A stretch of 64,000 nucleotides of DNA. Source: JBGAHD01 sp044226395 (GTDB lineage Bacteria; Pseudomonadota; Gammaproteobacteria; Xanthomonadales; Ahniellaceae). The stretch is taken from contig JBGAHD010000005.1 in assembly GCA_044226395.1 (NCBI GenBank), forward strand, positions 496,001 through 560,000. Reading direction: 5' to 3'. Numbering within the stretch: the first letter of the stretch is position 1; the number at the start of each line of letters is the position of its first letter. A program made the position numbers and the translations under genes. The notes beneath the pieces are model-generated. The model was not told the DNA's origin. It saw only the letters and a program-made list of their open reading frames with translations, and searched no databases. Below are positions 33,797 to 43,446 of the stretch, in pieces.

Positions 33797-36481
33797 TCAA
33801 CGTCGCGGCGACAAGCGATCCGGCGCGTCCCAGGGCGCGCCATACCAATGGCCACCGGCCCAGTAGTACACGGCATCCCCGACCATCAGGACGCGACCGC
33901 GGTTGAGTGCGCTGTACTTCTCGTTGGTGTCGGCGTTATTGGCCGCCGGCGTCACGCGCAAGGTGCCGCGCGCGCGCAGTTGTTGGCCTTCGACGTCGTA
34001 CAAGGCCACGCCCGAATACACCCAATCATAGGTATGGCTGGGTTCCGGATGATCGGGATTGTTGGCCGTGGCCTCGGTCACGTACACGGGCAAGGCGATG
34101 CGCGCCCCGCGAGAGCCATTGGGCGCCAGATAGGCCAACGCATGATGCGAAGCGAGCAAGGCCGAGCCCGAACCGCGACGACCGAGCGTCTGCGCCGACA
34201 AGCGCCGCGGCGCCGCGATGTTGCTGACATCGAACAAGGAAAAACCCAAGCCCTGATACCACGCGAAATTGCCATCGGCCGAGCCCGTCGCCGGCACGGC
34301 CTCCTTGCCGATGCCGAGCAACTGGCCATTGGGCAAGGGATGCAGATAGGCCGAATACCCCGGCAATTCCAGCGCGCCGCCGATGCGCGGATCGTCCGGT
34401 CGCGACAGATCGATCGAGTACAAGGGATCCGTCGCGCGGAAGGTCACGGCGTAGGCGCGATCGCCAACGAAACGCACCGAATACAACTGCTCGCCCGGAT
34501 GACCGATCGGCTCGGGCCGCGCGGCATTGGGCATGCGGCCGATCACGCGCATCATGCGCGAATCGCCCACCGGCTCGAGTACATTGATCTGGTAGTAGTC
34601 GCTGCCACCGAAAGGCGTGGCGCCCTCGGCCAGCACGCGCAGGCGGCCGTCGTATTCCGACAAATGAAACGCCTGCTGATCGGCATTGCCGCCCAGATGA
34701 CCATCGACCGTGCCGGACGCGCGGTACTTCATCGTGGCCAGATCGATGTAGTGCAAGTCCGTGCGCGTTTCGCGCGGGAAAACGATGCCGCCATTGCCTT
34801 GCGTCACGTGATCGCGCGTCGTGGCCAGATAGATCGACCGCGGCGAGACATACATCGCGTTGGACCAGTCGGACACGGTCACGAACGAGGTCGTGGCCGC
34901 CGGGTTGTCGATCGGCACGGCGGTGAGCGTGAGCATCACCACGCCGCGCGTGTCCGGCGCGAACGGCGGCGCCCAGATTTCATCGGCCGGGGCCATCAGG
35001 CGCGCGGGCGCGTCGTCGACGCGCACGGTCGGCAGCATCTTTTCCAGCGGCGCGTGGGCAATGTTCTCGGCGGTGTACCCATTGACGGTGTAGCGCGAGA
35101 CATCGGCCACATAGCGCGTGACCACGTAGATCGTGCGTCCAATGCGACGCGTGCCCACCAGCAAACCATCGAGGCGCACGCGATGCGCGACGCGCGGTTG
35201 CCCGCGATCCTCCAGGCGCAACAGATCGATCGCGACGCGACGGTTGACCAGCGCGCACTCGTCGCCCTGCTCCTGACGCACGCCCACCAAGGCGCGCGCG
35301 CCCTGCTCGGGTCCGATCAGGTACAGGCCCCGCAGTTCATTGCTGTAGTTATCGGACTGGTCCGTGGTCAGATCGACTGATCCGGCCAAGGACAAATCGG
35401 CCTGCGCGGGCGCCAGCCGATAGGCGCGCACGGCGCTGATTGGCGGACCACGCGGCGCGCGCCGCGTGGTATCGACGAAGACGCTGTACGCGTATTCGCC
35501 ATCGGCATCGATCAAATCATCTTCGTCGACGCCGGCTTCCTGCGTGTTGGTGTCGCTGACCGCGGTCTGCGCCGCTTCCGCCGGCGGCGGTGAAAAATCG
35601 ACGTAGCACAAGCCATACCCCGAGGGCTGACGCGCCAGGCCTTCGACGAGGTAAGCATGCGCGGCCTCATCCGACGCCAGCCGCGCGAGCGCGGCCTTGT
35701 GCGAGCGGCCCGATGGCAGATCACTCAGCAAGGCCAGGGCCTTGGCCTGGCGATGCCAGGTCACGCCATCGCGCCAACGCACGTCGGCGCCGAAGATTCC
35801 GGTCGCTTCATCGCGAAACTGCAGGCTCACCTCGCCGGCCGGGCGCGTGGTCGGCGCGCAGGTCGGGCAGTCGACGCGGAAAGACACCATGGGCACGACT
35901 TCGTTGTCAGCGCGCGGCGAGACCGTGCCGAAGGCCCAGCGCGGTTGCCCGGCGCCGTCGAAGGCGTAGTAGACGACGGCATCGACATCGCGCTCGCTCA
36001 CGAGCGTCACGCCATGCCCGGCATCGCCCGGCATCATCCAATGGCCGGAGCGATCCTCGGTGGTGAAGCCGCTGGAAAAACGCAGCGCCTGCAGCGTGGC
36101 ATTGCCCGTGCGACCGGGCAGATTCCAACTCGCGCTCACGTGTTCGCTGTCGACGACACGCACGGTCAAGTTGCCGACCGTGGTGCCCGGGCCCAGCGCG
36201 CGCGTGGTGGCATCCCAGGTGTAGCGCGTTACCGGCACGGTCCACGTGTTGTCGGCGCCTTCGCCCGCGGCGAGATACCACACGGGTTCGCCGGTCTCGT
36301 CGAAGGTCAGGATCGCGGCCGCGAGCCGCGAGCCCACGGGCGCCAAGGTGAACGCGATGCCCGGCCGCGCCGGATCGTGCCACCAGCCGGGTTCGAGCAA
36401 GCCATCGCCGCGCGTGAAGCTGCGCGCGTGCGCGGTGATGCTCATGACGAAAAGCACTAAAGCCAGAAGCAGGCGACGCAT
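33797..36481 (-). CDS. Exported beta-propeller (Benz-type) protein
   Basis: 894 residues from the ATG at 36481, with GGAGGG at 5 bases. Signal peptide LLLALVLFVMSITAHA. The first ~230 residues form a beta-rich domain seen in secreted proteins (GLLEPGWWHDPARPGIAFTL, SGHWMMPGDAGHGVTL). From ~310 on the protein matches the beta-propeller-domain family: TNTQEAGVDEDDLIDADGEYAYSV, then YLATTRDH and LPGYSAYLHPLPNGQLLGIGKEA. Probably periplasmic or surface-exposed; function not known. It converges on the acyltransferase-like gene with only 14 bases between the stop codons. Confidence 0.85.
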   Translation of the reverse strand: MRRLLLALVLFVMSITAHARSFTRGDGLLEPGWWHDPARPGIAFTLAPVGSRLAAAILTFDETGEPVWYLAAGEGADNTWTVPVTRYTWDATTRALGPGTTVGNLTVRVVDSEHVSASWNLPGRTGNATLQALRFSSGFTTEDRSGHWMMPGDAGHGVTLVSERDVDAVVYYAFDGAGQPRWAFGTVSPRADNEVVPMVSFRVDCPTCAPTTRPAGEVSLQFRDEATGIFGADVRWRDGVTWHRQAKALALLSDLPSGRSHKAALARLASDEAAHAYLVEGLARQPSGYGLCYVDFSPPPAEAAQTAVSDTNTQEAGVDEDDLIDADGEYAYSVFVDTTRRAPRGPPISAVRAYRLAPAQADLSLAGSVDLTTDQSDNYSNELRGLYLIGPEQGARALVGVRQEQGDECALVNRRVAIDLLRLEDRGQPRVAHRVRLDGLLVGTRRIGRTIYVVTRYVADVSRYTVNGYTAENIAHAPLEKMLPTVRVDDAPARLMAPADEIWAPPFAPDTRGVVMLTLTAVPIDNPAATTSFVTVSDWSNAMYVSPRSIYLATTRDHVTQGNGGIVFPRETRTDLHYIDLATMKYRASGTVDGHLGGNADQQAFHLSEYDGRLRVLAEGATPFGGSDYYQINVLEPVGDSRMMRVIGRMPNAARPEPIGHPGEQLYSVRFVGDRAYAVTFRATDPLYSIDLSRPDDPRIGGALELPGYSAYLHPLPNGQLLGIGKEAVPATGSADGNFAWYQGLGFSLFDVSNIAAPRRLSAQTLGRRGSGSALLASHHALAYLAPNGSRGARIALPVYVTEATANNPDHPEPSHTYDWVYSGVALYDVEGQQLRARGTLRVTPAANNADTNEKYSALNRGRVLMVGDAVYYWAGGHWYGAPWDAPDRLSPRR

Positions 36482-36738
36482 GTGACCCTCCCTGTCCGCG
36501 CTTGCGGACCGTCCCCCGTGTCCCCAGGGTAGCAATTCTCCAGGACGGGCGCGCGCGGGCGATCGTCGCAGGCGTGTCAAGGTCGGGCGCTGTTTCTCGC
36601 ATTCCGTAGGCGTGGTCGGCCATTCCGTTCAGAAAGCCGGCATTGACCACGCCTTGGTTCCATCGTAGACCCGAGCTGCCCCGTCGCCCTGTTGGGATGG
36701 TCAGGAGCCCGGGGATCACTATTTAGGGAGATGTACCC

Positions 36739-39210
36739 ATGACACGAAAGTTATTGCCCCTCGCCATTGCCTTCGGCCTGTCCGCGCCGAGTCTCGTGCT
36801 GGCGGGCCCCGCGCCCGACCAGGACACCGCGCCCGCCGCGGCAAAAGAAGATGAGAAGGCCAAGGATCAGGACGTGCTCGACACCGTCATCGTCACCGGC
36901 ACGCGCCGCGACGATCGCACCGTGGCCGAATCGCTGGCCCCGATCGACGTGCTCCAGCCCGAGGAACTGCAAAACGCCGGCACGCCCGACCTGCAGGCGG
37001 TGCTCACGCGCCTGGTGCCGTCGTTCAACTACCCGCGCACGTCGATCACCGATGCCTCCGATCATGTGCGTCCGGCGCAATTGCGCGGCCTGTCGCCCGA
37101 TCAGACCCTGGTGCTGATTAATGGCAAGCGACGCCATCGCACGGCGATTATCAACATCAATGGCACGATCGGTCGTGGTTCGTCGCCGGCGGATCTCAAC
37201 GCGATTCCGCTGTCGGCCATCGATCATGTCGAAGTGCTGCGTGACGGCGCCTCGGCGCAATACGGTTCCGACGCCATCGCCGGCGTGATCAACGTGGTGC
37301 TCAAGAGCGCCGACAGCGGCGGCTCGGCCGACGTGCGCGTGGGTGGCTATGACAAGGGCGACGGCGATCTGCGTCAGACTTCGGGCAATGTGGGTTTCGG
37401 CTTGGGCGATGGCGGCTTCGTCAATGTCACCGCCGAGTTCCGCGACAAGGACGCGACCAATCGCTCCACGCCCGATCGTCGTCAGCAGTATCCGCTGGTC
37501 AATGGCGCGCCCGACCCGCGCGAGGCGACCTTCGATCGCATCAATCATCGCTTCGGCGATGCCGACACCATCGATCGCCTGCTGTTTCTCAACGCCGAAT
37601 TGCCGGTGAGCGAAAACACGCGGCTGTACGCGTTCGGTGGCGCCAGCAATCGCGATGGCGAGGCGGCGGGCTTCTTCCGTCGCGCGCTAGATGCGCGCAA
37701 CGTGCCGTCGATTCATCCCGATGGTTTCCTGCCCTTGATCGTGACCGACGTGAAGGATCGCTCCGGCGTGTTCGGCGCGACCGGCGTGTGGGGCGCGGGC
37801 TGGCAATGGGATCTGTCGGCGAACGTCGGCGATTCGGATTTCGACTTCAACGTGCATGACTCGGTCAACACCTCGCTGGGCGCGAGTTCGCCGACGCGCT
37901 TTTTCGCCGGCACCTTGAGCTCGGGCCAGGAGTTGCTCAACCTCGATCTGCGCAACAGCTTCGACGTGAGCTGGCTGGTGACGCCCTTGTCGACGGCCTT
38001 CGGCGCGGAGTATCGCCGCGAGACCTTCGAGATTGAACGCGGCGATCCCAACTCGTATTTCGGCACGGGCTCGCAGGTGTTTCCGGGCTTTCGTCCCAGC
38101 GATGAGATCGACGCTTCGCGCCACAGCTACGCGCTCTACGCCGATCTGGAAGGCGATGTCACCGAGAACCTGACGCTCGGCGGCGCGCTGCGTTACGAGG
38201 ATTTTTCCGATTTCGGCGACAAGGCGTCGGGCAAGTTCTCCGCGCGTTACGCCTTCTCGCCGGAGTACGCGTTGCGCGGCACGGTGAGCACGGGCTTCCA
38301 CGCGCCGAACTTGCAGCAGCAGTACTACTCGACCACGGCGACCAACTTCATCAACGGTCAGCCGTTTGATATCCGCACCTTCCCGGTGTCGAGCCCGATC
38401 GCGCAAGCGCTCGGCGCCGAACCGCTGAAGGCCGAGGAATCGACCAACTACAGCCTGGGCTTCGTCGCGCAACCGACCGAGGCGTTCTACTTCACGATCG
38501 ATCTGTATCGCATCGACATCGATGACCGGATCATTCTGTCGGAGAACCTCACCGGCACGGGCGTGCGCAATTTCCTCACCGCGCAGGGCTTTCCCGGTGT
38601 CGATGGCGGCCGCTACTTCACCAACGCGGTCGACACGCGCACCAAGGGCCTGGACGTGATCGGTCGTTACAACTGGGATCTGGGCAATGCCGGTCAGTTG
38701 GTGACGACGCTGGGCTACAACCGCAACGACACCGACATCGAAGCCGTCGCGCCCAATCCCGAGGAGTTGAACGCCGCCAACCTGCAATTGCAGCGCATCG
38801 GCCGCGTCGAGATCGGTCGTCTGACCGTGGGCTCGCCGCGCGACAAGATCATCCTGGGCGGCGATTATTACCTCGGTGATTTCACCGCGCGCCTGACCGG
38901 CACGCGCTACGGCGACTGGAGCGTGCTCAATGCCAACGCGGCGCAGGACGATCACTTCGACGCGCAATGGGTCGTCGATCTGGCGCTGAGCTATCGCTTC
39001 GGCCCGGCGACTTTCACCCTCGGCGCGGAGAACTTGAACAACGTCTACCCCGCGCAGGTCAGCACGGTGCTCGTGACGGACGCGAACGGCTTCGTGTCCT
39101 CGGGCCCGGGCGACAACTCCAACAGCGGCATCCTGCCGTATGCGCGTGGCGAAGCGCCGTTCGGATTCAACGGACGGTTCTATTACGCGAAGGTGGGTTT
39201 CGAGTGGTGA
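36739..39210 (+). CDS. TonB-dependent outer-membrane receptor
   Basis: 823 residues. Signal peptide LLPLAIAFGLSAPSLVLA, a TonB-box-like DTVIVTG and the plug domain (VLINGKRRHRTAIININGTIGRG, VEVLRDGASAQYGSDAIAGVINVVLK). A 22-strand barrel follows, ending in the aromatic RFYYAKVGFEW. It imports a large ligand across the outer membrane using TonB energy. The ligand is not evident; there is no adjacent regulator or transport operon. GAGAT precedes the ATG. Confidence 0.9.
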   Translation: MTRKLLPLAIAFGLSAPSLVLAGPAPDQDTAPAAAKEDEKAKDQDVLDTVIVTGTRRDDRTVAESLAPIDVLQPEELQNAGTPDLQAVLTRLVPSFNYPRTSITDASDHVRPAQLRGLSPDQTLVLINGKRRHRTAIININGTIGRGSSPADLNAIPLSAIDHVEVLRDGASAQYGSDAIAGVINVVLKSADSGGSADVRVGGYDKGDGDLRQTSGNVGFGLGDGGFVNVTAEFRDKDATNRSTPDRRQQYPLVNGAPDPREATFDRINHRFGDADTIDRLLFLNAELPVSENTRLYAFGGASNRDGEAAGFFRRALDARNVPSIHPDGFLPLIVTDVKDRSGVFGATGVWGAGWQWDLSANVGDSDFDFNVHDSVNTSLGASSPTRFFAGTLSSGQELLNLDLRNSFDVSWLVTPLSTAFGAEYRRETFEIERGDPNSYFGTGSQVFPGFRPSDEIDASRHSYALYADLEGDVTENLTLGGALRYEDFSDFGDKASGKFSARYAFSPEYALRGTVSTGFHAPNLQQQYYSTTATNFINGQPFDIRTFPVSSPIAQALGAEPLKAEESTNYSLGFVAQPTEAFYFTIDLYRIDIDDRIILSENLTGTGVRNFLTAQGFPGVDGGRYFTNAVDTRTKGLDVIGRYNWDLGNAGQLVTTLGYNRNDTDIEAVAPNPEELNAANLQLQRIGRVEIGRLTVGSPRDKIILGGDYYLGDFTARLTGTRYGDWSVLNANAAQDDHFDAQWVVDLALSYRFGPATFTLGAENLNNVYPAQVSTVLVTDANGFVSSGPGDNSNSGILPYARGEAPFGFNGRFYYAKVGFEW

Positions 39211-39222
39211 TGGGTTGAAGCT

Positions 39223-39306
39223 TCACGCGCGGCGCGATTTCGCCGCGCGTTGAAACGCTGAAGAAGAGCCCGCGATGCCTCGTGTATCGCGGGCTCTTTG
39301 GTTTTT
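39223..39306 (+). terminator. Tandem hairpins, the second a classical terminator
   Basis: A GC-rich hairpin (39223-39251) is followed by a perfect 13-bp stem (39264-39276 / 39286-39298) and TGGTTTTTG. Together they end the TonB-receptor transcript. The rest of the gap up to 39517 shows nothing else. Confidence 0.8.
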
Positions 39307-39517
39307 GTGTCGGTCGCTCGCGACGAGCGGCGAGTCTCGCGACGCGCGAGTGAGTTCCTCCAGGTCAGTCAGCGCTGTCGCGCCGCTCGACTTGAACAGG
39401 ATCGGGCGTTCTTCACGGTTTCGTCGTGCGCTTGTGAATACGGTGCGCGAGCCCATGGCTCGCCATCGGGGCGTCGTGGGCGAACGGAATGCTCAACCAC
39501 TCAGGAGGAATGAAGCG

Positions 39518-40999
39518 ATGCTTACGATCCACCGGGGTAAGGGCGCGACGCGCGCCACGGTCGCGGTTCGTTGCCTGACGAGCGCCTTGGCGCTGGCGGG
39601 GCTGATGTCGACGGCGCAAGCCCAAGACACGGGCGACGACACCGACAAGCTGATCAATCCCAATTGCGAACCGGCCGAGCGGATACCGCCGGACGAAGAG
39701 GTCAACAGCGATTTCATCGTGCCCACCGATGCGCCGCTGCGCGCGGTCAGCGCGCCGATCGACGCGTCGCGCACGGCCGAGAAGCGCAGCTTCGAAGCCT
39801 GCGCGGGCGATGTCGACTACGACGCCAACAACGAACGCATCGCCAATGGCGCGGAGAAGATCCTGCCTTTGCCCGAAGACTTCGAAGTCGCCGCCGCGCC
39901 CTGCGCGTTTCCGCCGGCGCTGACCGTGGTCGGTGGCTTGCGCGACAACTACGCGGCGCCCACGGAACCCGCTAACGTCACCGCGCAGATCGTCATCGCC
40001 GCGGGCAATCCCCCATTCACCAAGTGGAAGCCGTTCGACGATGGCTCGGTCGATCGCTTCTTCGGTCACGGCATGCCGCTCAACTACAGCGGCTTCTATC
40101 GCTACGGCACGATCACGATCGATCTCAAGCCCAATGGCAGCGGTGAATGGGACAATGACACGCTGGCGTTGTGGACGGTCAATGGTCAACCCGGCTGGGG
40201 CGCGCGCATTCGTGACCTCGGTGCCAGCGCCGATCGCGAGCAACGCGTCACCCTCAACCTCGCCAACTTGCGCACGACCAATGGCAGCCTGCTCGATCAG
40301 ATCAACACCTTCCACAATCTCAATGTGTTCATGCAGGACGATACGCAAGTCGACGACATCACCGTCGACTTGGCCTGCAGCGCGCAGAACGTGCCGCCGC
40401 GCGTGGGCGTGATCATGGGCCCGCGCGGTTGCGGCGCATTGACGCAGCACGATGTGTTTCTCGACAACGAGGACAACCGCAACGCCAACAATCGCTCGGG
40501 GTGGATCGGCGCGACGATCTCGAACAAGAACACGCAGTTCCGCTTCTGCGCGGTCGACGGCAATCTGTTCGTGCCGGCCGCGAACGCGGGCGCGGCGTTC
40601 GCGCTGGTGTCGCTGGCGCCGAACTGCCCCAGCGGCTTCACGCGCTTCGATCGCTTCCACGACAACGAGGACAATCGTCCGGCCTCATGGGACACCACGC
40701 CCGGCGGCAGTCCGACCACGACCATGGGCGCCAAGCTCGACACCAATATGGCCTTCTGCGTGTCGACCGGTCGCGCCACGCGCGTGCCCAATTCGGTCTT
40801 CCCCGATTTGGGCGTGACTTATGGCGTGTTTGGCGGACGCACGCCGGCCTTGTCGACGTGGGCGATGGAACGCGGCTGGGTGCACCTCGATGACGAGGAC
40901 AAGAACAACCGCAATCAGCCGGACAACCCGCCGTCGTGGACGACCGAGTTCCTCGGCGCGGGCAAGAACACCGATTATTGGGTCGCGCGCATTCGCTGA
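39518..40999 (+). CDS. Exported protein with DNEDNR repeats
   Basis: 493 residues from the ATG at 39518 (AGGAGG 9 bases upstream). A signal peptide ends at ...AGLMSTAQAQ. The middle domain (PFTKWKPFDDGSVDRFFGHGMPLNYSGFYRYGTITIDL) looks like a jelly roll. The C-terminal third contains three related segments, FLDNEDNRNANNRSGW, FHDNEDNRPASW and HLDDEDKNNRNQP, spaced about 65 residues apart. These acidic Asp/Asn-rich turns could bind calcium. No family is recognised. The lipase gene follows in the same direction after a hairpin. Confidence 0.75.
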   Translation: MLTIHRGKGATRATVAVRCLTSALALAGLMSTAQAQDTGDDTDKLINPNCEPAERIPPDEEVNSDFIVPTDAPLRAVSAPIDASRTAEKRSFEACAGDVDYDANNERIANGAEKILPLPEDFEVAAAPCAFPPALTVVGGLRDNYAAPTEPANVTAQIVIAAGNPPFTKWKPFDDGSVDRFFGHGMPLNYSGFYRYGTITIDLKPNGSGEWDNDTLALWTVNGQPGWGARIRDLGASADREQRVTLNLANLRTTNGSLLDQINTFHNLNVFMQDDTQVDDITVDLACSAQNVPPRVGVIMGPRGCGALTQHDVFLDNEDNRNANNRSGWIGATISNKNTQFRFCAVDGNLFVPAANAGAAFALVSLAPNCPSGFTRFDRFHDNEDNRPASWDTTPGGSPTTTMGAKLDTNMAFCVSTGRATRVPNSVFPDLGVTYGVFGGRTPALSTWAMERGWVHLDDEDKNNRNQPDNPPSWTTEFLGAGKNTDYWVARIR

Positions 41000-41419
41000 G
41001 GCGCGCTTGAGGTGACAAGCCGCGATCCACGACGCGATAACGTCGTGGATCGCGGCCACGCGCGGCGGTTCGCTGTAAACCCCTTCGCGCGACGGACCGT
41101 ATGGTTGCAATGCATCAGCGTCCGTTGATGCCGCGGTATTTCCCAGCGTGAATTCGCGATCGCGCCGTGCTTGCGCCGCAACATGGCGCGTGAAAGTCGC
41201 GCGCGGTCGTCACGCGCGGCGCGCAATGCTCGGCGCGCGCATAAATTACGGCTCCTCCTGAAAGCGATTCTGTCCTTGCGTTTGCGCGCGAATCGGGCAA
41301 CAGTCGGCGACGAACACCGGGTTTCCCGAGTCGATCGCGCGTCCTTGACGAGGCGCGACGCGGTGCCCGATGTGCGTTCACATCTGCCGCGTTCGCGGCC
41401 ATTCCGGGAGGGGAATGCA
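41000..41419 (+). other. 420-base intergenic region with a strong hairpin
   Basis: A perfect 15-bp stem (41020-41034 / 41041-41055, 6-base loop) lies 21 bases past the stop codon and probably terminates transcription. The remainder should contain the lipase promoter, but I could not single out -35/-10 elements. GGAGGGG precedes the ATG at 41420. Confidence 0.5.
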
Positions 41420-43375
41420 ATGCGTTTGAATCGTCTGACAGTGTCGGTGTTGTCGGGTTTGTTGTTGTCCGTGCCAGCGGCTTATGCCCAGGGCACGATC
41501 ATCGCGAAGCAGTTGGCCGGTCCGCCGAGCGAATTCGCCGCGATGGCCGCGCCGGATCCGGCCGCGGCCGCGATTCAGTCCAAGTCGGCGCTGCTGCCGA
41601 TCGAGCTCAACGAAGCCAAGGCCCAAGCGGGCCAATTCGCGTGGAGCGGCAAGCTGCCCGTCGAGAACGGCCGGCTGCGGTTCCTGGTGTTCTCGGGTGG
41701 CGATGAATCGTGGCAGGTTGGTCTGCGCACGCCGTCGGGCACGCAGCAAAAGGCCGCCAGCATCGCGCGCGAAATGAGCGGCGGTGAGTTTGGCCTCGAG
41801 AACGCGCGCTATCCGGCGCAGTACTTCGCGCTCGACAATCTGCAAAGCGGCGAGTGGCGCCTCGACATCGACGCCAGCGCGGCCAGCACGCGCCAAGGTT
41901 ACGTACTGATCGAAGGCGACGAGCACACGGAACTCGCCTCGTATCAGACCAGCAAGCGTCAGCTCACCGGCCAGCGCATCGGCCTGGTGGCGATGATCAC
42001 CGGCACGACCGATGACGATCAGGTGTTGATGGGCAAGGCCGCGGGTCAGATCACGCGTGCGTCGCTGCGTGTCACGATGCCCGATGGCGGCATCGAAACT
42101 TTCGCCATGTTCGACGATGGCGCGCACGCCGATGGCGCGGCCAACGACGGCACCTTCGGTGGCGACTTCCTCGCCAAGCGCGCGGGGCAATACCTCGCCC
42201 AGGTCGTGATCGAGGGTCGCGATCGTCAAGGCCAATCCTTGTTGCGCACGGCCGAACACGTGGTGCCGGTGCTGGATCCTTCGATCGCGCTTCTGTCGAC
42301 CAAGGCCGCCGCGCGCGGCAGTTCGGTCGCGGCCAATCGCATCGAGATCGGCGTGCCCGTGACCACCAGCAAGGCCAACCAGCACTATCGCGCCTATGCC
42401 GAAGTGTGGGGCAGTGACGCGGCCGGCAAGGCCGTGCCCGTGGCCTGGGTCGGTGGCATGACCACGCCCGCGAATGGACAGCTCAGTCTCGCGCTCGACG
42501 AGCGCTGGGTCGTGCTGGCCGGCGCGCGCGCGCCGTTCGAACTGCGCAATCTGCGCGTCGAGGATCCCGATGACTTCGTGAGCCTGGTCACCGCCAAGCG
42601 TCTGCCGCTGAGCTTGCCGGCGCTGCGCACCAAGGCCACGCGCGCCAGCATCGTCGTCGACGACGTGATGACGCAAGGCCCGCGTCCGGCCTCGATCGAC
42701 AGTTCGGCCAAGGGCGTGGGCACGCGCCTGTTGCTGGTGCATGGCTACTGCTCGGGCGGCGTGTGGCCGGCGGCGCAGTTCAGCAATGCCTCGACCTTCC
42801 TCGACACCAATCAGAATCGCAGCCACGACCAGTTCGCGCGCTTGATTCAGAGCTTCGGCGCGACGTGGAACTCGTTCGGCATCGTCGCGCACAGCCAAGG
42901 TGGCGCGGCCGCGCTGCATCTGTACACGTACTACTGGAGCGGCCTGGACAATGCCACGGGCAATCGCCTGATCCAGTCGGTGGGCACGCCATATCAGGGC
43001 ACCAACCTCGCCGGCATTCTGGCCACGCTGGGTTCGTGGTTCGGCGTCGGTTGCGGCACCAACAACGACCTGAGCTATTCGGGCGCGTCGTCGTGGTTGT
43101 CGGGCATTCCGGCCTCGCGTCGCGCGAAGGTGTATTACTACACCACGGCCTTCCGCACCACGAACTGGTGGACCAACGACTACTGCAACTTCGCCACCGA
43201 TCTGGTGCTGTCCGATCCCGAAGACGGCACGACCGAGAAGGCCTACGGCCAATTGCCCAGCGGCAACAACATGGGCCATACCACGGGCCAATGCCACACC
43301 TCGGGCATGCGCGATCCGGCGCAGTATCTGGATTCCGGTCGCAACGCGGTGCTCAACAGCAACGCGGCGCGCTGA
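41420..43375 (+). CDS. Exported lipase-like alpha/beta hydrolase with choice-of-anchor X domain
   Basis: 651 residues. Signal peptide VSVLSGLLLSVPAAYA. A beta-sandwich region (~80-165) precedes a choice-of-anchor-X type domain (~195-310: MFDDGAHADGAANDGTFGGDFL). The C-terminal hydrolase starts at LLLVHGYCSGGVW and has nucleophile Ser492 in IVAHSQGGAAALH. Later cysteines (VGCGTNND, YCNFATD, QCHTSGM) suggest disulfides, and the HTSGMR segment near the end carries a possible catalytic His. Probably a secreted lipase or polyester-type esterase. Confidence 0.8.
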   Translation: MRLNRLTVSVLSGLLLSVPAAYAQGTIIAKQLAGPPSEFAAMAAPDPAAAAIQSKSALLPIELNEAKAQAGQFAWSGKLPVENGRLRFLVFSGGDESWQVGLRTPSGTQQKAASIAREMSGGEFGLENARYPAQYFALDNLQSGEWRLDIDASAASTRQGYVLIEGDEHTELASYQTSKRQLTGQRIGLVAMITGTTDDDQVLMGKAAGQITRASLRVTMPDGGIETFAMFDDGAHADGAANDGTFGGDFLAKRAGQYLAQVVIEGRDRQGQSLLRTAEHVVPVLDPSIALLSTKAAARGSSVAANRIEIGVPVTTSKANQHYRAYAEVWGSDAAGKAVPVAWVGGMTTPANGQLSLALDERWVVLAGARAPFELRNLRVEDPDDFVSLVTAKRLPLSLPALRTKATRASIVVDDVMTQGPRPASIDSSAKGVGTRLLLVHGYCSGGVWPAAQFSNASTFLDTNQNRSHDQFARLIQSFGATWNSFGIVAHSQGGAAALHLYTYYWSGLDNATGNRLIQSVGTPYQGTNLAGILATLGSWFGVGCGTNNDLSYSGASSWLSGIPASRRAKVYYYTTAFRTTNWWTNDYCNFATDLVLSDPEDGTTEKAYGQLPSGNNMGHTTGQCHTSGMRDPAQYLDSGRNAVLNSNAAR

Positions 43376-43393
43376 GTTTCCGCGGTTTGAAGA

Positions 43394-43424
43394 ACGGGCG
43401 CGCGAATGCGCGCCCGTTTTTTTT
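43394..43424 (+). terminator. Rho-independent terminator of the lipase gene
   Basis: A 10-bp stem ACGGGCGCGC / GCGCGCCCGT with a 4-base loop is followed by eight Ts. It sits between this gene and the convergent carboxylesterase. Confidence 0.9.
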
Positions 43425-43446
43425 GGAACGCGGTAGTGGCGTTGAA

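Noticed and set aside
36482..36738. Riboswitch (for example cobalamin) before the TonB receptor
   Set aside because: I could not find a B12-box-like sequence or conserved stem set in the 257-base leader region.
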